NCBI GenBank assembly: GCA_029582155.1
Contig: CM055901.1
Span: 52,457,206 to 52,521,205, forward strand
Source: Panopea generosa
Lineage: Eukaryota > Mollusca > Bivalvia > Adapedonta > Hiatellidae
Direction of reading: 5' to 3'
Length of the DNA stretch: 64,000 nt
The stretch's first letter is position 1; each line of letters starts with the position of its first letter. This document shows positions 1-29,199 of this stretch, piece after piece. The notes beneath the pieces are model-generated. The model made no database searches. It had not been told where the DNA came from and was given only the letters and a program-made list of their open reading frames with translations. The translations under genes and the position numbers were made by a program.

Positions 1-444
1 ACTTGTCAAATAGTATGTAAATAAATACTCTCACTTCTGAATGTGTCAAATAGTATGTAAGTAAATCCTCTCACTTCTGAACTTGTCAAATAGTATGTAA
101 ATAAATACTCTCACTTCTGAATGTGTCAAATAGTATATAAGTAAATACTCTCACTTCTGAACTTGTCAAATAGTATGTAAGTATAAAATAATCTCACTTC
201 TGAACTTGTCAAATAGTTTGTAAATAAACACTCTCACTTCTGAATGTGTCAAATAGTATATAAGTAAATACTCTCACTTCTGAACTTGTCAAATAGTATG
301 TAAGTATAAAATAATCTCACTTCTGAACTTGTCAAATAGTATGTAAATAAATACTCTCTTCTGAATGTGTCAGATAGTATATAAGTAAATACTCTCACTT
401 CTGAACTTGTCAAACAATTTGTAAATAAATACTCTCACTTCTGA
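1..444. repeat. 40-bp minisatellite
   Basis: About 11 tandem copies of a 40-bp unit containing GTCAAATAGTATGTAA and TCTCACTTCTGA. Units beginning ACTTG and ATGTG often alternate, giving a partial 80-bp higher-order period. Starts before the window. Lies upstream of the first visible PGM1 exon, probably in an intron. Confidence 0.95.
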
Positions 445-1314
445 ATCTGTAAATAGTCACTTTGATGTCACTATCTAGCAACAGTGTAGTTAGGTTCCAT
501 GCCAATTTATACAATGTTTGAAGAAATTATATTATGAATTTTATGTAATTTAAATGAACTTTATATAATTACGAACTTTATTTGCTGTGCTATATTTGAT
601 AGTATCAATGTTATACTTGTACACAGCAAACATGTGTGTTATGTCATAAATATGTAAGAATGGTGTGTATGGAATGTTCTGACATCATGTTGCACGACAC
701 TGATAAGTGTACAATAAACTAAATGGTTCAGCAAAATATGTTTTTTTAATGTTGTTGCATATTGTACATATCTGGCTATGAAGAATTTATCTTGCTACCA
801 TGTAAAATACAATGTTTGAATTCCTTTTCTAGCTCTACCATTCAAAGCATAAGAGGGGTTACTATCGCTTCCCATATGTTGCTGTTGACGTTTTTTAGGT
901 GTAGCTTTTAGCAATCTCATATCTCACTAACCGCTGGCAATACATCACTGATGTCAATTCTTTACTACTTGCATTCTTGGAAATATTAATCTTTAGCCTG
1001 CTGGCCATTGACAGCTGTTGTTGTGCTCTTACCGTCATTTATGGGGTAACATTTTTACAGAGGCTGCAGTGTTTCACTTACAGTTCTGATCAATGGCATC
1101 ATTCTACCAGTCCATTCCTGTCAATTTGACTGAAACAGTTCTTCTGTGTATGTAAAATTATTAATGAGTCCAATTGGGCATTTTACTACAGATAAATAAA
1201 TCACTATAAAGGTTGTATAATATACTAAAAATATATATTATTCCTTTTGTGACTCAGAACCTTCATACCACACTGTAAGAAAACAATATTTGTCAGTATG
1301 ATGATCATATAAAA
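445..1314. other. Non-coding stretch, probably PGM1 intron
   Basis: AT-rich with no exon or recognisable repeat that I can support. No match to the expected PGM1 N-terminal coding sequence is seen. Confidence 0.5.
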
Positions 1315-1319
1315 TTGTA

Positions 1320-1435
1320 CACTGTGACCTTATCCACATATGCTAAGTACTGGTTCAACCCAGGAAGAGTGTTATTTGTATAAATTTTATGAACTTGTTT
1401 CACAATCAAAGTAAATCAAATTAGTTTAAACTCGA
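1320..1435 (+). repeat. SINE family A, 3' part only
   Basis: Matches the body and tail of the tRNA-derived SINE at 55420-55615: TTATCCACATATGCTAAGTA, a TACTGGTTC motif and TTGTTTCACAATCAAAGTAA. The tRNA-like head is absent. Confidence 0.65.
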
Positions 1436-1675
1436 CAAAACTGTTTAATACAATACATATACAATGATTTTGCCTTATTATGAAACGCTGTGGTATGAAA
1501 TTTGTGTTGGATTGAAATACTAGGTCAGTCCTAGACCCTCAGTGCATTTTGGATTTACTAGTAAGAATTTCAGTAGTTAGAAAAATTCAGTCGAAATATT
1601 TATTTAGTCCCCAGTGGACATTTTTACAGTTTTGTGACTTAATAATAGGAAAAAGGTGTTTTAACACCTGGCTAA

Positions 1676-19999
<18,324 letters not shown>

Positions 20000-20314
20000 T
20001 AATTCCTTTAACCAGTTTATAGTTCATACATATTTAAACTACTAGGAGTATATTTTCAAAAACCATAACTTTATTCTCCTTTTTAGTTCTTCATTTTTGA
20101 AAAAAAGGAAAAGTTATTGCCGTGACTCTGGCAACAGCATTGTTGCGTCGTTCTATTAAAGTTTTGTTTAAAGCTCAGCATTTTCGCTGTTTCTCATTAA
20201 GCTACTTTAACATGTTTTAGTTACTGAACTTCATAAGCACATTCATATAAGAGTGTACAAATAATGAATTTATCTAAATTACTTAATGTTGCTAACAAAT
20301 CTTGTGTTTATTTG

Positions 20315-20410
20315 TTTATATATTTAGTGTAATTTTTATGCCATCGAGGGCCACTAGCCAATAATTTGACCTAAATACTTTTATATGGGATCCTGGAAGT
20401 TTAACCAATT
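20315..20410 (-). repeat. SINE family D fragment cut by gap
   Basis: AATTTTTATGCCATCGAGGG and GGATCCTGGAAGTTTAACCA match the copies at 27545 and 44070. The copy runs into the N gap, and its repetitive nature may be why the assembly broke here. Confidence 0.65.
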
Positions 20411-20910
20411 NNNNNNNNNNNNNNNNNNNNNNNNNNNNNNNNNNNNNNNNNNNNNNNNNNNNNNNNNNNNNNNNNNNNNNNNNNNNNNNNNNNNNNNNNN
20501 NNNNNNNNNNNNNNNNNNNNNNNNNNNNNNNNNNNNNNNNNNNNNNNNNNNNNNNNNNNNNNNNNNNNNNNNNNNNNNNNNNNNNNNNNNNNNNNNNNNN
20601 NNNNNNNNNNNNNNNNNNNNNNNNNNNNNNNNNNNNNNNNNNNNNNNNNNNNNNNNNNNNNNNNNNNNNNNNNNNNNNNNNNNNNNNNNNNNNNNNNNNN
20701 NNNNNNNNNNNNNNNNNNNNNNNNNNNNNNNNNNNNNNNNNNNNNNNNNNNNNNNNNNNNNNNNNNNNNNNNNNNNNNNNNNNNNNNNNNNNNNNNNNNN
20801 NNNNNNNNNNNNNNNNNNNNNNNNNNNNNNNNNNNNNNNNNNNNNNNNNNNNNNNNNNNNNNNNNNNNNNNNNNNNNNNNNNNNNNNNNNNNNNNNNNNN
20901 NNNNNNNNNN
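20411..20910. other. Assembly gap (500 N)
   Basis: Exactly 500 N, a placeholder length. The missing last PGM1 exon and 3' UTR may lie in the real sequence represented here. Confidence 0.99.
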
Positions 20911-21148
20911 TATAAGCACTATGAAGGGAAACTTAAAAACAAAAAAAAAAACCTCAAGCTATTTGTTTCCAATAGAACGATTCAGACTTCCTTGGGCCTC
21001 TTGTTTTATATGTGCTATCGACTTGCAGACTTCTGCCAAGTTAGTATTGGGTTTATAATGTTGGATATATATGTGTATGTAATGGATAGTAAACTAATTA
21101 TATACATATAAACATTGGAAATTCTGTTGTTGTGATTTCAATTATTTC

Positions 21149-21151
<3 letters not shown>

Positions 21152-21182
<31 letters not shown>
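21152..21182. repeat. TA microsatellite
   Basis: About 15 TA dinucleotides. Confidence 0.95.
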
Positions 21183-21184
<2 letters not shown>

Positions 21185-21221
21185 TTTTGGAGTAAGTGCA
21201 AGTGTCGAAAACAAACAAGCT

Positions 21222-21351
21222 TGGTGGAGCACGTGGTCCAGTGGTAGAGCACCGAACCCATGATCGGAAGGTTGTGGGTTCAATCCTACGCTATGGCTAT
21301 GTGTGGTGTCCTTGAGCAAGAAACTTTCCGCATATGCTTTGTACTGGCTGG
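21222..21351 (+). repeat. tRNA-derived SINE, family A
   Basis: Head with A box TGGTCCAGTGGTAGAGC and B box GGTTCAATCC, followed by the family body GTGTGGTGTCCTTGAGCAAG and CATATGCTTTGTACTGG. It is the best-preserved head of this family in the window. Its 3' end abuts a LINE fragment. Confidence 0.85.
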
Positions 21352-21596
21352 TTCTTAAATGCCTTGATACAAAATACAGCTAATTTATTTAAATCACTTA
21401 GTTTAGATGCATTTAGAAGGTTAATAAATTTATACATACATGGACGATGGTAAAAATATTTAGGTACATACTGAATTCTTAATAATTCATTGAAAGGACA
21501 TATTATCACAAAATAATACTCATCTTCAATGTCATTAAGGTGACAAAGTACATTTTCTTTCGGTTCTATATTGGTTTCTGTGCTTACCTGTTTCAA
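21352..21596 (-). pseudogene. Non-LTR retrotransposon reverse transcriptase, C-terminal fragment
   Basis: The minus-strand frame reads NVLCHLNDIEDEYYFVIICP, then FNELLRIQYVPKYFYHRP and KFINLLNASKLSDLNKLAVF. The pattern CxLNDIEDExHFLxxCP ... YxPKYxxxRP ... LxxF is the usual end of LINE ORF2 proteins in metazoans (family from memory). Only about 80 residues remain, so it is a 5'-truncated relic with no catalytic domain. Confidence 0.65.
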
Positions 21597-22436
21597 TATT
21601 TAATTGATGCGAAGATAACCTTAGTTTTGCGAAAGTGTTTCATAATTTGTAAGATGTCATTTTACTTGTATAATGGCTAGCGTTATGCCATTTAAAATGC
21701 TATGTTCTATCTCTCTTTTTTCTATCTATATATTTTCCTCCTTTTTTAAAATTGTAAATTTAAAATAGTTTTGAGTCGACAGTAATTTGACCGTGAGTTT
21801 GTTTTATGGGGGAACTTTTTTTTGTTATACAATGATGCTGGTAGCATTAACACTTTCTTCCGATTTTACTTTAACTTACTGTTAAAGGGCTGTATGATAT
21901 GTTAACAATGGTACCCTAGAAAAAACCTTTGTAATATACAAATCAGTCTTCCTAGATGCAGCGCCCATTATTATACGCTGCTGTATTTAAGAACTTGAAT
22001 TTATTGTAAAGATCAAATTATGCGCAGTCCGGACAAAATCAGCTTGTGTTGATGTAGTTATAATGTTACTGTTATCAAACAGTAAAACAGCAGGTGCCTT
22101 GGTATGGAACCTCAAGTTATTACTGTTTACTTCACATGTGCAGGTTACAGAAACTGTTGCTATAAATACATAACATGTGGCAAGTCTTCTCATCTTGTAC
22201 GAATTATTGCAGCTGTTGGTCTATGACAACAGGCAGTCATGGACTCAAAACTCAGTTATTTAAATCTTATCCTGAAATGACAGATTGTACAGACAATAAT
22301 TATATATTAAATTTGTACCTGACAAGATAAAATCTTGAAAATAATTTTCTTAAAGAAAATATATATAACAGTTCATGAATAAAATAATATCAGATTTTGA
22401 ATCGTAATACAAGTATTGTATTTTTGTCTTACTTTT
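21597..22436. other. Intergenic DNA, nothing recognised
   Basis: AT-rich with only short open frames. No coding or repeat signature that I can support. Confidence 0.5.
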
Positions 22437-23300
22437 TTAGCACACCTTAGCCAAAGGCTTACAGGGGAGGTTGATGTTATTAAGTCACTGGTGTGAAGCA
22501 TTCGTACATGAAGCATGTGCGTGCTTGTTTAACCCCTGGGATTAAATTTGATCCGGCCCAAGGGGCATCTCATTTTTTTTTGCATTGAAAATTTCAAAAA
22601 TGTGCTCCAAAACTGCAAGACTTATAGTTTTGATATTTTGCACATTATAAATATCATCTAATCATTTAATCTCAGTTTTGTTCAAGCCAGGACTCTCAGT
22701 TGAAAAATTGACTCCACCCTGGGGTATTTTAAAATGGTAATTTTGTTTTAAAAATCTTCTCAAGAACCAACTATCCATATTTGTTTATATTTTGAGATAA
22801 TCCCTATAGGCAGTGATTTAATTACATGCATATATGTCTCAACTATAAGTAAAGGTTTTACGTTGTTCAAATAAAGAGTCTAGGGTTCATTGGGGTTCAT
22901 TAAGGGAACTTTGATTTTCACCTATAAATAGTACAGCAAACAGGAAATTCTCTGTTTTTCATCAATTTAATTAATTATTTGAATGATCATAAAGGGATGA
23001 TATTGGCAAGTAACACAAACACTCTGTTAATCCAGACTTTTTCTGTATGCAGTGTGTACAAAATAATGCTTATGTATTGACATATAACCTTTATTAACTT
23101 GAAAGTTATCAAATTAACAGTAATTGAATATTGGCCAAAACTTTAATACGTCCCGCAATAAAGTATTACGCAATGTTTACACTGAACTCCGTCAACTTCC
23201 GGAACAAAGCCTTGAAAATGATGGGAACGAGTCTTCACGATGTTATCAGATGATCGATCGGAAACCCGAAAGCGGTTCGTTAAAACTGGAAAATGTAAAC
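22437..23300 (+). repeat. Diverged AGCTCACCTGAGCC-type dispersed repeat
   Basis: Starts TTAGCACACCTTAGCCAAAG, close to the head of the 16750-17703 element. It contains AACCCCTGGGATTAAATTTG and AAAATCTTCTCAAGAACCAA, typical of the same repeat class. The right boundary is uncertain. Confidence 0.5.
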
Positions 23301-24659
23301 AAAAACAAAAACGTGGCTTCAGAAACACGATGTTTGTGATTAAGAGGTTATGCAATTAGACACTTTAGACGTGTATATCTCTAAGTTGCAAGTGTATCTT
23401 CATGCTGGGCGTGTGTATTTAGGACGGAATTGACGGTAATATGCAAATATAATCCCTTTAAGGAGGAATATACCTTTTAAATTATTTTCGAAATCAGTGG
23501 AATATTTGGTATGTAATGAAACTAAAAGTAATTTCCAATTTGAATATGCTTTTTTATCTGCGGTTAATATAACACTTCTTTACCTATGACGTCGTAAACA
23601 TGGCCATGTTTGGTCTTTTTGACGTCCCGATTTATAGCAGCAAAATCGCGTATTTGTCGACCTCAGTCAAGTTATACCGAATGTACAGAATCGAAACACA
23701 TATCACCACGTACTCATTCAACGGATATATGAATTTACCTATGCAATAATTACGACGAACGCCAAATTCTGAAAATATTAGCGAAAAACGGAAATTATTA
23801 TTTTCTCGATTTTTTCGAAAAAAATGCTTCAAATCAAAATTACCAAAAAACAAACCGAGCGATTTTGGAATAATTTTTATTTGATTTCTAACAATATGTT
23901 TCACAGTGATTGTGAGATTTTTAGAACAATTGACAAACTAGATATTTTTTTATTTTTAATTATTTAACCCCACCCTACGTCAAAAAAGACGTCAACATAT
24001 TGCATAATTCTATACGTTTTCCATAAGATTTTTGGCAGTTGATTAAGGTTAAATTATCTTCTAAATCAGTGGTTCAATTAGTATATTATGAAACTAGAAG
24101 AAATTTCCAATGTGAATATGTATGTTTTGCATCGGTCAATAGAATATATATTTATATGTGACGTCGTAAACATGGCCATGTTCAGCCTTTTTGACGTCCC
24201 AATGTATAGCAGCAAAATCGCGTATTTTTTCGACCTCAGTTGAGTTATTCCTAATACACAGAATAGAAACATATATCACCATGTACACATTTGACGGATG
24301 TATGGATTTACAGATGCAAAAATTATGACGAAAGCCACATTTTGAAATTATAGCGAAAAACGGAAACTATTTTTTCTCTCGATGTTTTCGTAAAAACGGC
24401 TTCAAATCAAAATTATCAAAAATCAAACCAAGCGAATTTTGTATAATTTCTATATGTTTTCATACTATATATTGTACAATAGTTGTGAGATTTTATGAAA
24501 CATTGACAAACTAGATTTCTTATGATATTCAATTATTTAACCCTACCCTACGTCAAAAACGCTTTAAAGCAAACGTCAACGTCGGTATAGCGCATGAGGT
24601 ATACGTTTTCTGATAATTAAACAAGTTTGTTCTTACCATTATATTAGTATTTTGTGCAC

Positions 24660-24905
24660 ACTAGTTATATATACTTCTGCTGTTTAGTGGCAACTAATTT
24701 GTCTATAGCATTTATGATAGCGTGTCTGTTTGGTGCACGTACAAAACCGTCATTTTTTTTCACTTACAGGGAACTGGATTCCAAAACAATATTCTCATTT
24801 CTGACTAGCTCCACGACTGCTAGTGAAATGTGGACATCACGGTTGTCAGTTATTAGAACAACAGGTCTGGCCTTTCTAAAATTCGGAGCAAACTGTTACA
24901 CATAC
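24660..24905 (-). pseudogene. DDE-type transposase fragment, left arm
   Basis: Mirror copy of the fragment at 25058-25303, read on the minus strand, with substitutions (for example Val-Thr in place of Ile-Ile before DNRDVH). Too short to be functional. Confidence 0.5.
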
Positions 24906-25057
24906 ATAAAATGGATTTGAAACAATACCGTCTATGATGAGCAGTGAAAAGCCACGATCCAGGTATATTGTCATTGAACGTACGTAGGAGCATGGGGCTG
25001 GGTGCAAGGGTGGCTTTTCACTGCTATAGTGGGTATTGTTTCAAGCTCATTTTATAA

Positions 25058-25303
25058 ATGTGTACTGAACAGTTTGCTCCGAACTTTAGAAAGACCAGAC
25101 CTATTGTTCTAATAATTGACAACCGTGATGTCCACATTTCACTAGCAGTCTTGGAGCTAGTCAGAAATGAGAATATTGTTTTGGAATCCAATTCCCTGTT
25201 AAGTGAAAAAAAAAATGACGGTTTTGTACGTGCACCAAACAGACACGCTATCATAAATGCTATAGACAAATTAGTTGCCACTAAACAGCAGAAGAATATA
25301 TAA
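25058..25303 (+). pseudogene. DDE-type transposase fragment, right arm
   Basis: An 81-codon open frame. NFRKTRPIVLIIDNRDVHIS then LAVLELVRNENIVLES resembles the DDE-superfamily stretch PhLLhDGHxSHxSxxhhELARENxIhL of pogo/jerky-type transposases, where the Asp is catalytic. After this the expected LPPHxTHxxQPLD is missing, so it is a fragment. Lies next to the centre of the palindrome. Confidence 0.55.
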
Positions 25304-26514
25304 CTAGTGTGCACAAAATACTAATATAATGGTAAGAACAAACTTGTTTAATTATCACAAAACGTATACCTCATGCGCTATACCGACGTTGACGTTTGCT
25401 TTAAAGCGTTTTTTGACGTAGGGTAGGGTTAAATAATTGAATATCAAAAAAAAATAAAGTTTGTCAATTTTTCTAAAAATCTCATAATTATTGTACAATA
25501 TATAGTATGAAAACATATAAAAAAAATTAAAATTCGCTTGGTTTGATTTTTGGTAATTTTGATTTGAAGCCGTTTTTTCGAAAAAAACGGGAGAAAAAAT
25601 AGTTTCCGTTTTTCGCTTGTATTTTCAAAATGTGGCGTTCGTCATAATTTTTGCATCTGTAAATCCATACATCCGTCAAATGTGTACATGGTGATATATG
25701 TTTCTATTCTGTGTATTAGGAATAACTCAACTGAGGTCGATAAAATACGCGATTTTGCTGCTATACATTGGGACGTCAAAAAGGCTGAACATGGCCATGT
25801 TTACGACGTCACATATAAATATATATTCTATTGACCGCTGCAAAAAACACATATTCACATTGGAAATTTCTTCTTATTTTACAATATACTAATTGAACCA
25901 CTGATTTAGAAAATAATTTAACCTTAATCATCTGCCGAAAATCTTATGGAAAACATGTAGAATTATGCAATATGTTGACGTCTTTTTTGACGTAGGGTGG
26001 GGTTAAATAATTAAAAATAAAAAAAAATCTAGTTTGTCAATTGTTCTAAAAATCTCACAATCACTGTGAAGCATATTGTTAGAAATTAAATAAAAATTAT
26101 TCCAAAATCGCTCGGTTTGTTTTTTGGTAATTTTGATTTGAAGCATTTTTTTCGAAAAAATCGAGAAAATAATATTTTCCGTTTTCCGCTAATATTTTCA
26201 GAATTTGGCGTTTGTCGTAATTATTGTATATGTAAATTCATATATCCGTTGAATGTGTACGTGGTGATATGTGTTTCTATTCTGAACATTCGGTATAACT
26301 TAACTGAAGTCGACAAATACGCGATTTTGCTGCTATAAATCGGGACGTCAAAAAGACCAAACATGGCCATGTTTACGACGTCATAGGTAAAGAAGTATTA
26401 TATTAACCGCAGATAAAAAAGCATATTCAAATTAGAAATTACTTCTAGTTTCATTACATACCAAATATTCAACTGATTTCGAAAATAATTTAAAAGGTAT
26501 ATTCCTCCTTAAGA

Positions 26515-27340
26515 TCTTGAATATTGGTTACGCCTAACAGTTGAGACTGGGTCATTTAGAGGAGATTTAATATATGTATGGGTAAAAAAAAATATATATA
26601 TAGATATATATGAGTTTTCCAAAAATTCTTGTTTAGAAGGATAGGAAACTTGCCTCTTTACTAAATGTTGATAGAATATAATAGCATGTAAAGAATTAAT
26701 AAATCGCAAAATAATCATTAAAATTTCACAGGCATATGATTTCTTTTACATAAATTGTAAGTTGTATAAAACCTTATATGTTTTATACACGAAAAATAAT
26801 CTTGAATTTAAAATATTGCAGTTTGAAGTAAAACTTAAAGTACTTTCGTTAATTTTTTAGTTGCAGTATATAATGATAAATACTTCAACAGTTGTAAACA
26901 CAATTTTATAGGAATGGTCTCAGTTTGTAGAGAAATCTATTGAGCAAAAGAAAGAATTTTAATTTGTTTTTCTAAAATAATAGAAAATGAAATTTCGCAA
27001 GGTTTTGCGTGAATACACGAGAGCGTACATAACATCTCAATCAGTTGCTTTTCCTTCTCTATATAATTCCTTGTTTTAACTGGCTATATTAATTTGTTCA
27101 TATTTAGTTTAAATTATTCCTACAGTACTGATTTCAGCAACATGACAGTATGTTCCAATAAACACGCTTTTGCTCGCGTATTTTAGAAATTATTTTAATC
27201 CTTTTGAGGTCTTGGACATTATGTAGTCAAAACAGTTGAGATTTGGTTCTTAATGGGAATTTAATGTCCATAAGGGGCTAATTTAAGGTGCACCAAAAAG
27301 AGTTAAAATTATGAGATTTGAATTTTTTTCAGGAACTGAT
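26515..27340 (+). repeat. Old dispersed repeat, family H, copy 1
   Basis: Contains AGGATAGGAAACTTGCCTCT, CACAGGCATATGATTTCTTT, GTTTGAAGTAAAACTTAAAG and GTTTTGCGTGAATACACGAG. These occur in the same order and strand at 29480-29960. Starts immediately right of the palindrome. Class unknown. Confidence 0.6.
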
Positions 27341-27544
27341 AAGCCAAATTTGTTCATATTTGGTTTAGATTGTCCTTTTCAAGGTCAAGTTTTCTTAAAT
27401 AAACAGATAATGATTCATTGGGACCATGTTGGGGGCCTTACGTTTTACATACAAATTGTCAGAAAATATAAAAATCTCTCTCTCTGAACCATTCTGTTAT
27501 GACTTCATTCAACTTGATAAGTATACACAGTATTATCATAGACA

Positions 27545-27830
27545 AGTGATTGATTGATTGACTATTAAGTGTCATTTTTATGCCATCGAGGGCAAACAGA
27601 CAATCATTTAGTTAACCTAACCACTGTTTTCTGGGAGCCTGGAAGGTTAAACAGTACTCGAGCATACCCCATCTGCGCAAGTAACTGATAACTTTCCCAC
27701 TTGAATCAGCGGTGAGAGATGAATGATGATGAGACGCAATGTCATATATCAATCATCACAGAGACTGTGGCCAGACAGGGATTGGTAGTCAGACGAGCTA
27801 ACAACTGAGCTAATAGGGCCCGGCATATAG
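27545..27830 (-). repeat. tRNA-derived SINE, family D
   Basis: On the minus strand it starts GGGCCCTATTAGCTCAGTTG, a tRNA-like A-box head. It continues through the CATTGCGTCTCATC and AAGTGGGAAAGTTATCAGTT body to CCCTCGATGGCATAAAAATG and the tail. Other copies: 20315, 38125 (opposite strand), 43256, 44070 and 58960 (opposite strand). Confidence 0.75.
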
Positions 27831-28719
27831 ACAAGTGAAATTATATACCTTGTTACGGTGATACACTTCCAGGAATCTTGTAGACTTGTACCTGGGTATT
27901 TGTGGCCAGTCTACAGCAGAACTGATGAACTGCCATGTTATCTGTGATGTATCACATTACAAAGCAGCAGCAGTTTACAGACAACACAGGCATCATACAC
28001 TGTGTAAACTCTGCAGCCAGAGTACATATGGTTTCATGTAGAATATAGACTTATGATTAATACAAACCATAACAAAGGTAAGCTTTTAGTCTTTCTTCTT
28101 TTGTCAACTGATATCTCTGATACTGAAAGCTGGGTTTTGCTTTGATTTTCATGCACATCGTCAAGGACCTATTGTATATCTGCAATTATTCCTTGATTTC
28201 CTTTCACTTTCTTTGTTTACATCTAGCATAATTTATTGACAGTTTCTGCCGCAGAATGATTGATAAATTTGTTATGTTGATTATAGATATATCATTTTAG
28301 GAATAAACAAATTTTAATAAATCATGTTTTGGATTTAGATGTTTTTTTTGTTTAAATGGTGCCTACACACATGGAAACTTGCTGTACTGTCAGAGAAATA
28401 TTAACATGCATATCTATAAATCACTGATACTGCGTTGTATATTTTACCCCCAAAGACATGTATACAGTAATTCTATGTTCTATCAACATGGCCCTGCATG
28501 GGGTCATACCTGGTCCTGCCTTGGGCATGGAGATTTCAGATATCTAGAGTATATATATATTTTTAACATTGGTTAATAGAGAAGGCCTTGGCCATCTCCA
28601 CTATGTCCACTTTAAAAAGTAGGTGATTTCAGATTACATGTAAATTTGCCATTACTCAACAGTACAAAACGAAATTCAGTCTGTTTTTTTTCATGAAATT
28701 AAGAAGTGTTGCCTCTCTC
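27831..28719. other. Intergenic DNA, nothing recognised
   Basis: AT-rich with short open frames only. No gene or clear repeat. Confidence 0.5.
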
Positions 28720-29100
28720 TCCATCATTCCATCATAAAAATTGTTTGTTTGTCTGTTTGTTTGTCAGTTCGTCCAATGTCAAATTGGTTTCCGACCAATA
28801 ACTTTGGAAAGGGTTTTTATATTTATAAGTATTTTGAAACTATTATTTTATTATACAGGTCAAATTCAATAAATGTCAATGTCGATCAAATTTTACAGGA
28901 GTTATGGCCCCTTTTCAAGTTTATTTTCGATAGAATATTGCTATCCGATTGATAATCATTGAAAGGGTCAATGTATTTAATAAAAATTTGATTTATAGTT
29001 GTAAAGTTATAAAATACAGTTAAATTGAGATATTTGCTAATTATGGCCCCTTTTCAACATGTGACAGGGGCATCTGTGTCTTAGGTACACATTTCGAGTT
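28720..29100. repeat. Diverged dispersed repeat (GTTTGTTTGTCTGTTTGTTT-type)
   Basis: TTTGTTTGTCTGTTTGTTTG is followed by CCAATAACTTTGGAAAGGGT and two TATGGCCCCTTTTCAA boxes about 145 bp apart. This is a modular layout like other dispersed repeats here. Confidence 0.4.
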
Positions 29101-29199
29101 TTCAAAAGCAATACTATTTTATGATTTAAAAACACTTGTTACATATAATAATATATGAATGGTACATTTATATAATGCATCACAACATGTGATTGTGTC

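Larger units (their letters stand above)
23458..26512. mobile_element. 3.05-kb palindromic (foldback) element flanked by TTAA
   Basis: The left arm 23458-24955 and right arm 25010-26512 are inverted copies, separated by a 54-bp spacer. Both outer ends are TTAA followed by GGAGGAATATACCTTTTAAA, read inwards. TTAA target sites are typical of piggyBac-type insertion; the DDE fragment inside looks more pogo-like, so the class is unsettled. Each arm contains a direct duplication of a ~550-bp module (23490 and 24040 on the left, mirrored on the right). Modules carry ATGACGTCGTAAACATGGCC and TTTTTGACGTCCC. Arms are highly but not perfectly alike. Confidence 0.85.

Noticed and set aside
20385-20919. 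Open frames across the first N run (both strands)
   Set aside because: They consist of unknown bases only; the apparent openness is an artefact of the gap.
21222-21300. tRNA gene
   Set aside because: A and B boxes are present, but the sequence continues into a repeated SINE body shared with other loci and does not give a complete cloverleaf by eye.
24654-24920. 88-codon plus-strand frame starting MHTSYIYFCCLV
   Set aside because: It is the antisense of the DDE transposase remnant mirrored from the right arm; hydrophobic appearance is accidental.
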